A stretch of 64,000 bases of DNA. It comes from Thermodesulfobium narugense DSM 14796. Its GTDB lineage: Bacteria; Thermodesulfobiota; Thermodesulfobiia; Thermodesulfobiales; Thermodesulfobiaceae. Below are positions 9,141 through 16,554 of the stretch, piece by piece. Numbering within the stretch: position 1 is the first letter of the stretch; each line of letters opens with the position of its first letter. The translations under genes and the position numbers were made by a program. Where the stretch lies: positions 1,437,421 through 1,501,420 of the forward strand of contig NC_015499.1 of the NCBI RefSeq assembly GCF_000212395.1, read 5' to 3'. The notes under the pieces are model-generated. The model saw nothing but the letters and a program-made list of their open reading frames with translations. It searched no databases and was not told where the DNA came from.

Positions 9141-9170
9141 AAAAAGGGCGCTCATCAGCGCCCTTTTTTA
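9141..9170. terminator. Bidirectional intrinsic terminator
   Basis: A GGGCGCT/AGCGCCC stem (9146-9152 and 9157-9163) with loop CATC is flanked by an A run on the left and a T run on the right, so it can end the protease transcript on the plus strand and the convergent hypothetical gene on the minus strand. Confidence 0.9.
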
Positions 9171-9182
9171 TTTGGTCTAAAT

Positions 9183-9590
9183 TTAATCTTCTTCTTGTTC
9201 TCCCTCAAAAAAATCTTTGTCCGAAATAGTATCCATTTGCCATTGAACTTCTTTATCTTCAGCATCCAAAGGATAAATTCTTATAGAAAAATCTGGAGTG
9301 AATAACTCGAAATAAGACGTATTTGTGTTTGGATCTGTATGTATCTGTAAATATTCAAAGCTATTTACATTTAAATAAATGCGACCATTCATTAGTATGC
9401 TTGAATTTGTAGCGTTATTATAAACCCTAAAAACTCTTCCTTCACCAGTTTTTTTTAGGCCGCTTGAGTCATACTGCTCGTATTTAACAAATAACAGATC
9501 AGATAAAATCCTTAACATATCCTTTTTTTGATATATAATACCGTCGTTTACAAAACAAGCAACTAAACCACTCTCAACTCGTTTTTGCAC
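9183..9590 (-). CDS. Hypothetical protein, 135 residues
   Basis: I do not recognise a family. The protein is soluble, without a signal peptide or membrane segment. The middle is rich in beta-type sequence (RVFRVYNNATNSSILMNGRI, then INVNSFEYL-like strands) and the C-terminus is very acidic, ending EGEQEED. It starts at a GTG with GAGGTG upstream. It is separate from the peroxiredoxin gene, with about 100 bases of AT-rich DNA between them, and ends at the shared bidirectional terminator. Coding is supported by its start signal, unbroken length and position rather than by homology. Confidence 0.65.
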   Translation of the reverse strand: MQKRVESGLVACFVNDGIIYQKKDMLRILSDLLFVKYEQYDSSGLKKTGEGRVFRVYNNATNSSILMNGRIYLNVNSFEYLQIHTDPNTNTSYFELFTPDFSIRIYPLDAEDKEVQWQMDTISDKDFFEGEQEED

Positions 9591-9696
9591 TTTTCACCTC
9601 ATAAATTTAAATTATCATATATAATATTCTATCATTTTTATATATGTTTGGTTACACTCAAAAGATGAAGATATTTAAAATTATCTAACTTCTAAT

Positions 9697-10155
9697 TTAT
9701 TTTCTTGATTTTAAGAAATCTATAATCTCATTAATGTCAGGAACTTCCTTTATAGGGTATATTTTTTTAAATATTACTTTATGAGATTCGTCAAGAAGTA
9801 TATTCACCCTGCCCGAAAAGCCAAAATCGCCTAAAAAAACGCCATATTGCTGCGCTAAGCCACCATGTGGCCAGAAATCACATAGCAAAGATATGTTCTT
9901 TATGCCAATTATATCTGCCCACGCCTTTTTGCAATAAACTGAGTCAACGCTGATACCCAAACAAACTGTGTTAAGAGACCTAAAGGTATCAAAGTTTTTC
10001 TCAAGCGACTTCATCTGTTCTTCGCACACAGGAGTAAATGCAAGAGGATGGAAAGATAAAAGAACATTTTTACCCTTTAAAGATTCAAGAGATACAACGC
10101 TGTCATTTTGATCTTTTAAAGAAAAGCTTATAGCTTCTGAACCTATCGATAACAT
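9697..10155 (-). CDS. Peroxiredoxin (AhpC/TSA family)
   Basis: Thiol peroxidase that reduces peroxides. The motif PLAFTPVCEEQM places the peroxidatic cysteine at Cys44, with the TxxC arrangement of the family. The thioredoxin fold can be followed from SFSLKDQNDSVVSLESLKGK to the C-terminal strand INILLDESHKVIFKK. 152 residues, in the size class of BCP/AhpE-type enzymes. Further Cys residues occur at about 64, 75 and 88, one of which might resolve the sulfenate, but the usual BCP spacing (five residues after the first Cys) is absent. Detoxification in an anaerobe is the likely role. Stand-alone gene. Confidence 0.88.
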   Translation of the reverse strand: MLSIGSEAISFSLKDQNDSVVSLESLKGKNVLLSFHPLAFTPVCEEQMKSLEKNFDTFRSLNTVCLGISVDSVYCKKAWADIIGIKNISLLCDFWPHGGLAQQYGVFLGDFGFSGRVNILLDESHKVIFKKIYPIKEVPDINEIIDFLKSRK

Positions 10156-10191
10156 TCTTTACCTCCACAGTTAAATTTTTACTGAAAATAA

Positions 10192-11364
10192 TTATACCTT
10201 AAGACTATTTCTAAAATATATAAAGCTTGCTACTGAGAAAAGTTGTGCAATCAATGAGAACATTACTAAGTATACTGGAGATATACCGTATAAAATTCCA
10301 CAAGCAAAGCTTCCAACAAACCAAAATACGCCTAGTAACGTGTTAAATATACCAAAGGCACTACCTCTTTTGTTAACAGGAACTATATTTGCCACTGCAG
10401 CCCTAATAATAGATTCAAGTGCTCCTAAACCAACCCCCCAACAAATCATTCCAACTACTATGAGATAAATTGATCTTGACAAAAATATTAGAGGATTTGC
10501 AAAAACTGATATAACAATTGCAAATAAAAGTGCAATAAATCCATTTTTATCAAAAAGTTTGCCAAATAAAATTGCACTCACTCCATCTACTCCCATAGCA
10601 AAGGCATATAGTAATGGTATCATCGGTTGTGATATTATCTCAGTCTTTTCAAGGTGAAATGCTATCAAAACAAAGTCCAAAAACCCAACCGCAAAGCCTA
10701 ACACACAAAAACAATATATCCAAAAAAGTTTTGGCAATCCTTTTGAATCAAGCTCTATTAAATTTATCTCCAACTTAGACGGAACAGGATATAAAAACCT
10801 CGATAAGAATAATATTCCTATTGCACACGATGCTGGTAAAAAGAGAAAAAAGAACGCATATCTAAAATTATTCTCTCCCAAAAAAAATAAAACTGAAGCT
10901 ACAAAAATAGGACCGCTAACAGCACCTATTTGATCGAGAAATTCATGAATTCCAAACCCCCAACCTCTTCCAACAGATTTTGTAGCAAAGGATAGCATTG
11001 CATCTTTAGGAGGCACTCTAATACCTTTTCCGATCCTTTCCGTCATCATTGGAAGTATTGCCCACTGCCAGAAAGGGAAAAAAGCTATTAATGGTACAGA
11101 TAGAAGATTAATAAAATAACCTACAATAGCTAGTACCCAGTATCTATGAGTTTTATCAGCAAGTCTTCCGGAAAAATATCTAATAGCATATCCTAGAAGT
11201 TCTCCCAGTCCGCCAATAAATCCTACTACTGCTGAACTGGCACCCAGTATCTCAAGATATTGTCCTGAGATTGATCTTGCCCCCTCATAAGTCATATCTG
11301 CAAATAAACTTAGTAGTCCTACAAGAATTATGAAAACAATTGACTTCTTTTTGATCTCGTCCAA
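10192..11364 (-). CDS. MFS transporter, 12 transmembrane segments
   Basis: Integral membrane permease of about 390 residues. The first loop GYAIRYFSGRLADKTHRYW (about residues 60-78) fits the MFS loop 2-3 signature, and a related LFGKLFDKNG motif sits in the second half, consistent with two six-helix bundles. The substrate is unknown; the family includes drug and sugar-phosphate exporters. An ATG ten codons upstream would include the ribosome binding site in the protein. A TTG at 11364 lies 5 bases after AAAGGGGGTG and is preferred. The ROK kinase gene ends 40 bases upstream on the same strand, so the two may be cotranscribed and linked to sugar handling. Confidence 0.8.
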   Translation of the reverse strand: MDEIKKKSIVFIILVGLLSLFADMTYEGARSISGQYLEILGASSAVVGFIGGLGELLGYAIRYFSGRLADKTHRYWVLAIVGYFINLLSVPLIAFFPFWQWAILPMMTERIGKGIRVPPKDAMLSFATKSVGRGWGFGIHEFLDQIGAVSGPIFVASVLFFLGENNFRYAFFFLFLPASCAIGILFLSRFLYPVPSKLEINLIELDSKGLPKLFWIYCFCVLGFAVGFLDFVLIAFHLEKTEIISQPMIPLLYAFAMGVDGVSAILFGKLFDKNGFIALLFAIVISVFANPLIFLSRSIYLIVVGMICWGVGLGALESIIRAAVANIVPVNKRGSAFGIFNTLLGVFWFVGSFACGILYGISPVYLVMFSLIAQLFSVASFIYFRNSLKV

Positions 11365-11404
11365 AAAAACACCCCCTTTAAAGTTAATCTTCAAAAAAGG
11401 ATTT

Positions 11405-12370
11405 TTAGAAAGAATCTACTATATCTAAATCTAACACGCTCCCATAAAGAGATGAATCGTCACCAAAAAAACTTTTCACTAACTTTATTTTATTTATTGG
11501 AGCCATTTTTACGTGTTCTTTCGCAAAGTTTCTAATTTCCTCAATAATATATTCCTGATTCGAAAGACCGCCTCCTAAAACTACGCATTCAGGGGAAAGT
11601 ATTGTGATGATGTTGCTAATTCCAATTCCAAGGTACATAATAGCCCTGTTAAGAATTTTCCATGATGTATCGTCTCCCTGACTGGATGCATAAAAAACGT
11701 CTTTTGCACTAATTGTGCCGTTCTTCTTGTAAATTTCGTAAAGAATGCCAGATTTCCTAACCAAAGCCTTAGAGGTTGCATCTCTTGAGATGGCATAACC
11801 TGAAGAAACAGCTTCTAAACATCCCCTGCTTCCACACCTACACTTTGGACCATTTGGAAGAACTATCTGGTGACCAAATTCTCCTGCACTATCCATAAAA
11901 CCTCTGTAAATCCTACCATTAATAATAATTCCCCCGCCTATTCCAGTAGACAGGGTAAAATAAACTAAGTTTTTATATCCCTTGCCAGAACCAATTTTGT
12001 ATTCAGCAAAGGCCGCAGCATTTGCATCGTTTTCAAGACGTACATAGGTATCAAATTTATTTTTAAAAAATTCACTAACTCTTACCTCACCCCAACCAGG
12101 CAAATTTGGTGGATCTTTTACTATGCCCAACTTTGTATCGCAAGGACCAGGAGCGGATATGCCGATTGCAAACTTTGAATTTGGTTTCTTTAAACTCAAA
12201 ATTTTTTTCGCAATCTCTTCCAATAACAACTTAGGATTATCTTTATAGCGGAAAGTTTCTATAACTTCCTTTTCTTCTAATTTAAAACTCCTTGAAAAGC
12301 GCCCCACCCTTGTTCTTGTGCCGCCGATATCAATGCCTATATAGTAATCAAATTGTGTTATGTCTGCCAT
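11405..12370 (-). CDS. ROK-family sugar kinase (glucokinase-like)
   Basis: Cytoplasmic ATP-dependent sugar kinase. The phosphate-binding motif IGIDIGGTRTRVG lies at residues 10-22, the sugar-binding region GISAPGP and ENDANAAAFAEY follow, and the ROK signature with zinc ligands is seen in GHQIVLPNGPKCRCGSRGCLEAVSSG (Cys-x-Cys-x4-Cys). There is no N-terminal winged-helix domain, so it is a kinase rather than a ROK repressor. An ATG 45 bases upstream is in frame, but a promoter lies between it and the ATG at 12370, which supports the shorter form of 321 residues. Glucose is the commonest substrate; not proven. Confidence 0.88.
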   Translation of the reverse strand: MADITQFDYYIGIDIGGTRTRVGRFSRSFKLEEKEVIETFRYKDNPKLLLEEIAKKILSLKKPNSKFAIGISAPGPCDTKLGIVKDPPNLPGWGEVRVSEFFKNKFDTYVRLENDANAAAFAEYKIGSGKGYKNLVYFTLSTGIGGGIIINGRIYRGFMDSAGEFGHQIVLPNGPKCRCGSRGCLEAVSSGYAISRDATSKALVRKSGILYEIYKKNGTISAKDVFYASSQGDDTSWKILNRAIMYLGIGISNIITILSPECVVLGGGLSNQEYIIEEIRNFAKEHVKMAPINKIKLVKSFFGDDSSLYGSVLDLDIVDSF

Positions 12371-12376
12371 ATCAAT

Positions 12377-12405
12377 ATTGTATATTATTTTTATTATTTT
12401 GTAAA
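12377..12405 (-). promoter_or_regulatory. Promoter of the ROK kinase gene; transcript probably leaderless
   Basis: On the minus strand TTTACA, a 17-base spacer, and TACAAT are followed by only six bases (ATTGAT) and then the ATG at 12370. Transcription would start at or next to the initiation codon. No Shine-Dalgarno sequence is present, which agrees with a leaderless mRNA. Confidence 0.5.
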
Positions 12406-12500
12406 AATTAAACATCTTTATAATGAAATATATAGTTTTACAATATATGTAGTAAATTAATATTTAAGACTAAAACTACCTAAAGAAGGGGTGAGAATTA

Positions 12501-12851
12501 GTGATAAATTTTTATAAATTTGGTTCTATAGAGATAAATGGCAAAGAGTATACAAAAGACCTGATTTTTACAAAGGATGAAATACTTGTTTATCCGTGGT
12601 GGAGGAAAGAAGGACATGTATTCTCTCTTTCTGATATTGAAAGTATACTTAATAAAGTAGAAAATGTTACACACATAATATGTGGAACCGGCGCATATGG
12701 AATGGTAAGAGTTGAAGATAATCTAATCAAATATTTTAAAGATGCAAAAAAGGAAGTTTTGGTATACAATACAAAAAAGGCTGCCGATAAGTTTAATGAG
12801 TTAATAAGTAACAATCATTCACCAATAGCACTCTTTCATCTTACTTGTTAA
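12501..12851 (+). CDS. Mth938-like domain protein (DUF498 family)
   Basis: A 116-residue small protein of the Mth938/AAMDC family, function unknown. The diagnostic segment is IICGTGAYGMVRV (about residues 58-70) followed by an alpha/beta half ending in the invariant HLTC. It starts at a GTG with AGGGG about nine bases upstream. It stands between the ROK kinase and the pilin cassettes with its own flanking gaps, so context does not help with function. Confidence 0.85.
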   Translation: MINFYKFGSIEINGKEYTKDLIFTKDEILVYPWWRKEGHVFSLSDIESILNKVENVTHIICGTGAYGMVRVEDNLIKYFKDAKKEVLVYNTKKAADKFNELISNNHSPIALFHLTC

Positions 12852-12878
12852 ATAAATTGATCTTTTATCTTTTTTTTG

Positions 12879-12893
12879 GTATATACTTAAAAT
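12879..12893 (+). promoter_or_regulatory. Promoter-like element of pilin cassette 1
   Basis: TTGGTATATACTTAA lies about 30 bases before the GTG of the first prepilin. The decamer ATATACTTAA recurs in the same position before cassette 2 (15284-15293), so both cassettes probably use one promoter type. Confidence 0.4.
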
Positions 12894-12921
12894 TAGTTAA
12901 CTAAAATATAGGGAGAAAAAA

Positions 12922-13290
12922 GTGAATAAAAGAGGGGTAACTTTGATAGAGCTTTTGGTTGCATCTGTTTTTTTGCTTGTTGCCCTCATCATTCTTGCTT
13001 GGGGTCTGTCATCATCCCTAAAGGCATCAACAAACAACTATATTCTAAATCAAGCTAATATACTTGCTGACTCTCAGATGGAAAGTTTAAGAGCTCTAAG
13101 TTTAGGGACTTCTGTAAACATTCAGAACCCAAATTACTGCGTTAATAATGGAAAGATATGCTTTAATCTAACCGCTGTCCGCTCAAAAGATCCAAACTCT
13201 AGCTGTGACATACTAAGTGTAACTGTCAGCGATACAAAATCACCTCCAAGGTTTAAGGACATAAATTTGCAATCTGAGGCGTGTCAATGA
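12922..13290 (+). CDS. Type IV minor prepilin, PilV-like (cassette 1)
   Basis: A 122-residue prepilin. The leader MNKRG is followed by VTLIELLVASVFLLVALIIL, giving cleavage after Gly5 and the conserved Glu at mature position 5, then a hydrophobic helix. The short globular part contains four Cys residues that could form disulfides. It starts at a GTG with GGGAG upstream, and its end overlaps the next gene by 4 bases. It is the first gene of the first of two adjacent minor-pilin cassettes. Minor pilins of this kind prime pilus assembly at the inner membrane and sit at the tip; which filament it serves is unknown. Confidence 0.87.
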   Translation: MNKRGVTLIELLVASVFLLVALIILAWGLSSSLKASTNNYILNQANILADSQMESLRALSLGTSVNIQNPNYCVNNGKICFNLTAVRSKDPNSSCDILSVTVSDTKSPPRFKDINLQSEACQ

Positions 13291-13880
13291 GAGAAAGAAG
13301 TGGTTTTACACTTACTGAGTTTTTGGTAGTTATTGTAATAGCATCAATGATTGCACTTGCTGTAATATATGCTTTATCAAGCGGCGGCAAATCATTTGTT
13401 AAAAATCAAGAAATAGACAATATATCTGTTAGTGTCCCAAACATTCTTTATAGTATGTCAAGAGAAATTAGAGAAGCTGGATATATAAACTTACAAAAAA
13501 ACCCAATCGCGATAGTAAATCCAAACGTAGTTTGTGCTCAGGGAAGTAGTGGTTATATATCCTTTAACCTTGATATTCCTACCTCTCAAAATCCTGATGG
13601 AACAGGCACATATAGCGTAGTGAAATATCAATTGCAAAATGGTAATCTATCAAGATGTGTAAACAATACAAATTGCACAACACTTAATCCCCCAAATGTT
13701 GTCTTTACAGATTTTTCGCCCACACTTGGGACAGTAAATTCAAGTGTTAATTTTGTTCCAAATCAGACAGACTCTTCAGGAAATTATAATATAGTCCAGA
13801 TTGGTATAACCGCAAAGTTAAAATCTGGTAATAATTCTTATACGTTCACAAAGGAGGTGAAGTTAAGAAATGTTCAGTAA
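13287..13880 (+). CDS. Type IV minor prepilin, PilW-like (cassette 1)
   Basis: A 197-residue prepilin. MRERSG is followed by FTLTEFLVVIVIASMIALAVI, so cleavage after Gly6 leaves Glu at mature position 5. The globular part has a PilW-like segment MSREIREAGYINLQKNPIAI. A Cys-x4-Cys pair and the motif NPPNVVF recur in the PilW-like protein of cassette 2. An in-frame GTG six bases upstream is rejected because GAGG lies 7 bases before the ATG at 13287, which also overlaps the preceding stop as ATGA. Second gene of cassette 1. Confidence 0.85.
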   Translation: MRERSGFTLTEFLVVIVIASMIALAVIYALSSGGKSFVKNQEIDNISVSVPNILYSMSREIREAGYINLQKNPIAIVNPNVVCAQGSSGYISFNLDIPTSQNPDGTGTYSVVKYQLQNGNLSRCVNNTNCTTLNPPNVVFTDFSPTLGTVNSSVNFVPNQTDSSGNYNIVQIGITAKLKSGNNSYTFTKEVKLRNVQ

Positions 13881-15231
13881 AAAACTTTCTGACAAAAGCG
13901 GGTTCGCTTTGCCAATTGCAATTGGAGCTTTAATATTTTTTATCATAGTAATTGGAGTATGGGCAGCTTTAAACCTATCTCTATTTAAAGCTTCCTCTGC
14001 ACAAACAGGCTCTGTTCAGGCTCTAGCTGCCTGCGAAGAAGGAGTATCCTATGCATCATCTAAAAATCTTCCAGTTGGAAACACGCAATATACTTCTAAA
14101 GAGGGTTTAAACGTAAACATTAGCATTACAAGTCCCTCTGGTTCTTCAAGTTATATTACAAAAATTATAACTGCATCTGTAAGCGCACCCCAAAAGAGAT
14201 CTGTAACAGTCTATCTGGGGAACGTAATTCCTGGTGCAGTTATCGCAAATGGGGATATAAATATGAACAGCAACTCAGAAATTACTACAAACAATCCAAA
14301 TATTCCTGGAGCACTTCTTAGTGGGACTCTAACAAAAGATTCAAACTCATCTGTTATAGGGCCTCCACAGTTTCTTCCAGACTTTACCCCTTATAAGAAC
14401 GCTATCCATCAGGTAGTCAGCAGTATGACTCCAAGCATACCACCAGCACCCACAAATTATACTTTACTTTCTAATTTCACTTGCGGTCAAACGTTGACGG
14501 GAAATTATATTTTGACGAGTAATCTTCCAAATAAATGTAATCTCACCATAAATGGCAATCTTGTAGTAAATTCTTCAAATTTTGTAATTGATACAAATAG
14601 TTCTCTCACTGTAAATGGTAATATGTGGTCAAATAACCTTAACCTGAACTCAAATGCCAGTCTAATTGTTAGCAAAAATTTATACGCAAACGGCAGCGTA
14701 ACAGATAATTCTAACTCACAGATTAATATAGCCAGCAACATTATTTTAACGGGTAGCAACTCAAACCTCATCTTAAACAGCAATTCAGATACAATTTCAG
14801 GAAGTATCATTACAACTGGAAATAATACCTCGGTAACATTCAACAGCAATTCTACTGTTGGCGGTAATATTGTAATTTATGATGGAAATTTAACCTTTAA
14901 CTCCAATGTACAAGGGTTAAATAATAATTTAATCTACGTGGGAGACAGTTCTGGCTCATCTTTGTTGGGCAATCTAACTATTAGTAGCAACAATACCATA
15001 AATGGTCTCGTCTACGCTTCTGGATCAGCCCAAATAGGAAAAACAACTGTACAGATGAATTCTAATTCAAATATAAATGGTGCCTTACTAGTAGAAAGCG
15101 GAAACTTACAAGTAAATGCTGGTAGTAGCATAGTTTATAATCCTGCTACTTTCAGTAATATAACCAATCTTTTGTCAAATTATTTAAGTGCTCCCATCAT
15201 TACAGGCTCATGGCATGAACCAGCATCTTAA
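13870..15231 (+). CDS. PilX-like pilus protein with Asn-rich beta-solenoid-type C-terminal region
   Basis: A 453-residue protein. The N-terminus has a prepilin-like leader ending Lys-Ser-Gly (residue 11) followed by FALPIAIGALIFFIIVIGVW, without the Glu at position 5, as in PilX/GspK-type proteins. From about residue 130 to 430 the sequence is built of short strands rich in Asn-Ser-Asn (for example NMNSNSEI, LNLNSNASLIV, LILNSNSDT, VTFNSNSTV, VQMNSNSNI), spaced roughly 20 residues apart, which suggests a parallel beta-helix with Asn ladders. A perfect AGGAGGTGA is 9 bases upstream of the ATG. Adhesin or surface-polymer function at the pilus tip is inference. Confidence 0.75.
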   Translation: MFSKKLSDKSGFALPIAIGALIFFIIVIGVWAALNLSLFKASSAQTGSVQALAACEEGVSYASSKNLPVGNTQYTSKEGLNVNISITSPSGSSSYITKIITASVSAPQKRSVTVYLGNVIPGAVIANGDINMNSNSEITTNNPNIPGALLSGTLTKDSNSSVIGPPQFLPDFTPYKNAIHQVVSSMTPSIPPAPTNYTLLSNFTCGQTLTGNYILTSNLPNKCNLTINGNLVVNSSNFVIDTNSSLTVNGNMWSNNLNLNSNASLIVSKNLYANGSVTDNSNSQINIASNIILTGSNSNLILNSNSDTISGSIITTGNNTSVTFNSNSTVGGNIVIYDGNLTFNSNVQGLNNNLIYVGDSSGSSLLGNLTISSNNTINGLVYASGSAQIGKTTVQMNSNSNINGALLVESGNLQVNAGSSIVYNPATFSNITNLLSNYLSAPIITGSWHEPAS

Positions 15232-15283
15232 ATTTGAATATTGTTAATATTGCAATTTATTTATTTTGTAATACAATTTGAGA

Positions 15284-15293
15284 TATACTTAAT
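15284..15293 (+). promoter_or_regulatory. Promoter-like element of pilin cassette 2
   Basis: ATATACTTAA preceded by TTTGAG, 18 bases before the ATG at 15312; identical to the decamer before cassette 1. TATACT would be the -10 hexamer. Confidence 0.4.
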
Positions 15294-15311
15294 CCTTAAG
15301 AAGGGGTTCTT

Positions 15312-15770
15312 ATGGCGTTTTTTAGCATGAAAAAAAATAAATTGGGTTTTACGCTAATAGAGCTGATGGTGGCGGCAGTTCTTCTCGCCTTTGGCCTTAT
15401 GACGCTTGCTGCTTCTCTATTAGGATCTATAAGAGCTCAAGAAGCAGCTGCGCAGCAAACAAACGCTCAAGGGTTGGTGAACCAAAAGCTAGCTCAGCTA
15501 TCTGCTATGGCAAATCTTCAAAATAGCTCTGATGTAACTGTTGGATGGAATACATTTCTTGCTCAAAATAATTCTACAGAAACAGTCACAATAAATCATT
15601 CTTTAACTGGTACTAGAAAGGTAACTATTATAGACAACAATCCAGGCACTCAATATGAATATGCAGATGTAATAGTAACAGTAAGCTATAATTGCGGCAA
15701 GCCTGGAGGAGCGCTTTGCCAGGTTCAGGGATTTGAGCATATAGATAAACCCCAAGCAGTTTCACCATGA
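15312..15770 (+). CDS. Type IV minor prepilin, PilV-like (cassette 2)
   Basis: A 152-residue prepilin. The leader of 12 residues ends Lys-Leu-Gly and is followed by FTLIELMVAAVLLAFGLMTL, with Glu at mature position 5. The Ala/Gln-rich stretch after the helix (RAQEAAAQQTNAQGLVNQKL) matches PilV-type minor pilins. AAGGGG lies 5 bases before the ATG; an internal ATG at 15327 would give a shorter leader but has no such site. It opens the second cassette, whose gene order mirrors the first (PilV, PilW, PilX), and overlaps the next gene by 4 bases. Confidence 0.87.
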   Translation: MAFFSMKKNKLGFTLIELMVAAVLLAFGLMTLAASLLGSIRAQEAAAQQTNAQGLVNQKLAQLSAMANLQNSSDVTVGWNTFLAQNNSTETVTINHSLTGTRKVTIIDNNPGTQYEYADVIVTVSYNCGKPGGALCQVQGFEHIDKPQAVSP

Positions 15771-16552
15771 GAAACAAGTCTGGCTTTACTCTTATAGAGT
15801 TAATGGTAACCCTGACCATACTTGTGATAATCACAGCTGGTGTTACAATCCTTCTTATCAATGCAAACAACACGCTTATCTCATCTCAAAATAGAAACAT
15901 TACAAGCTCTGCTGTCTCTACAGTTCAAACTCTTATGTCTAAGGATCTTGCTCTGGCCGGCAGGGGTGTAAATTTAGATGTTGGTCAAAGTATGGCAAAT
16001 GCTACTACTTTCGTGCCTGTTCAGACTGCTGGCGGAATAATCAGATTTAAGACTGCATGCGTTTATTATAATAGTTCAAATCAATACAATACTTCATATC
16101 AAATTGGGACAGATCCAAACAACCCTGTGTATGACGTTTCCTGTACTGCAAGAGATCTGGCGCCCAGAAAAGAGATAGAATATAGTTTAGAAAACAACCC
16201 AGATGGTTCAAAAAGTCTTCACAGAATAGTAACCTTTTATCAATCGGACTGGACTACAGTAGTAGGAAGCCCAATAGATAATGCTATAACACCAAAAAAC
16301 GTAAACGTAACAAATGTAACTGCTACGTGCTACAACTATTGTAGTAATTCAACTTGCTCATCTATAGTGAACCCTCCAAATGTTGTCGCTTGTTCAATAA
16401 ATAACACCAATCCAATAGATCTGAGTAAAAACGTGCAAAGCATTCAAATTTCCATTACATTGGAAGCAGACACAAAAATTAACCCCTCTTTAAGAGGAAG
16501 TCAAACAGGAACATTTCAGGTTACTCCAATCTTTCTTGTAAGGGGGAATTAA
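15767..16552 (+). CDS. Type IV minor prepilin, PilW-like (cassette 2)
   Basis: A 261-residue prepilin. MRNKSG precedes FTLIELMVTLTILVIITAGV, with Glu at mature position 5. The globular domain carries LMSKDLALAGRGVNLDVG, comparable to the conserved MSRDLRxAG region of PilW, and a Cys-rich patch CYNYCSNSTC followed by NPPNVVACS that recalls the cassette 1 homologue. Its ATG overlaps the preceding stop by 4 bases (ATGA). Likely forms a tip complex with the PilV- and PilX-like neighbours. Confidence 0.85.
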   Translation: MRNKSGFTLIELMVTLTILVIITAGVTILLINANNTLISSQNRNITSSAVSTVQTLMSKDLALAGRGVNLDVGQSMANATTFVPVQTAGGIIRFKTACVYYNSSNQYNTSYQIGTDPNNPVYDVSCTARDLAPRKEIEYSLENNPDGSKSLHRIVTFYQSDWTTVVGSPIDNAITPKNVNVTNVTATCYNYCSNSTCSSIVNPPNVVACSINNTNPIDLSKNVQSIQISITLEADTKINPSLRGSQTGTFQVTPIFLVRGN

Positions 16553-16554
16553 GC

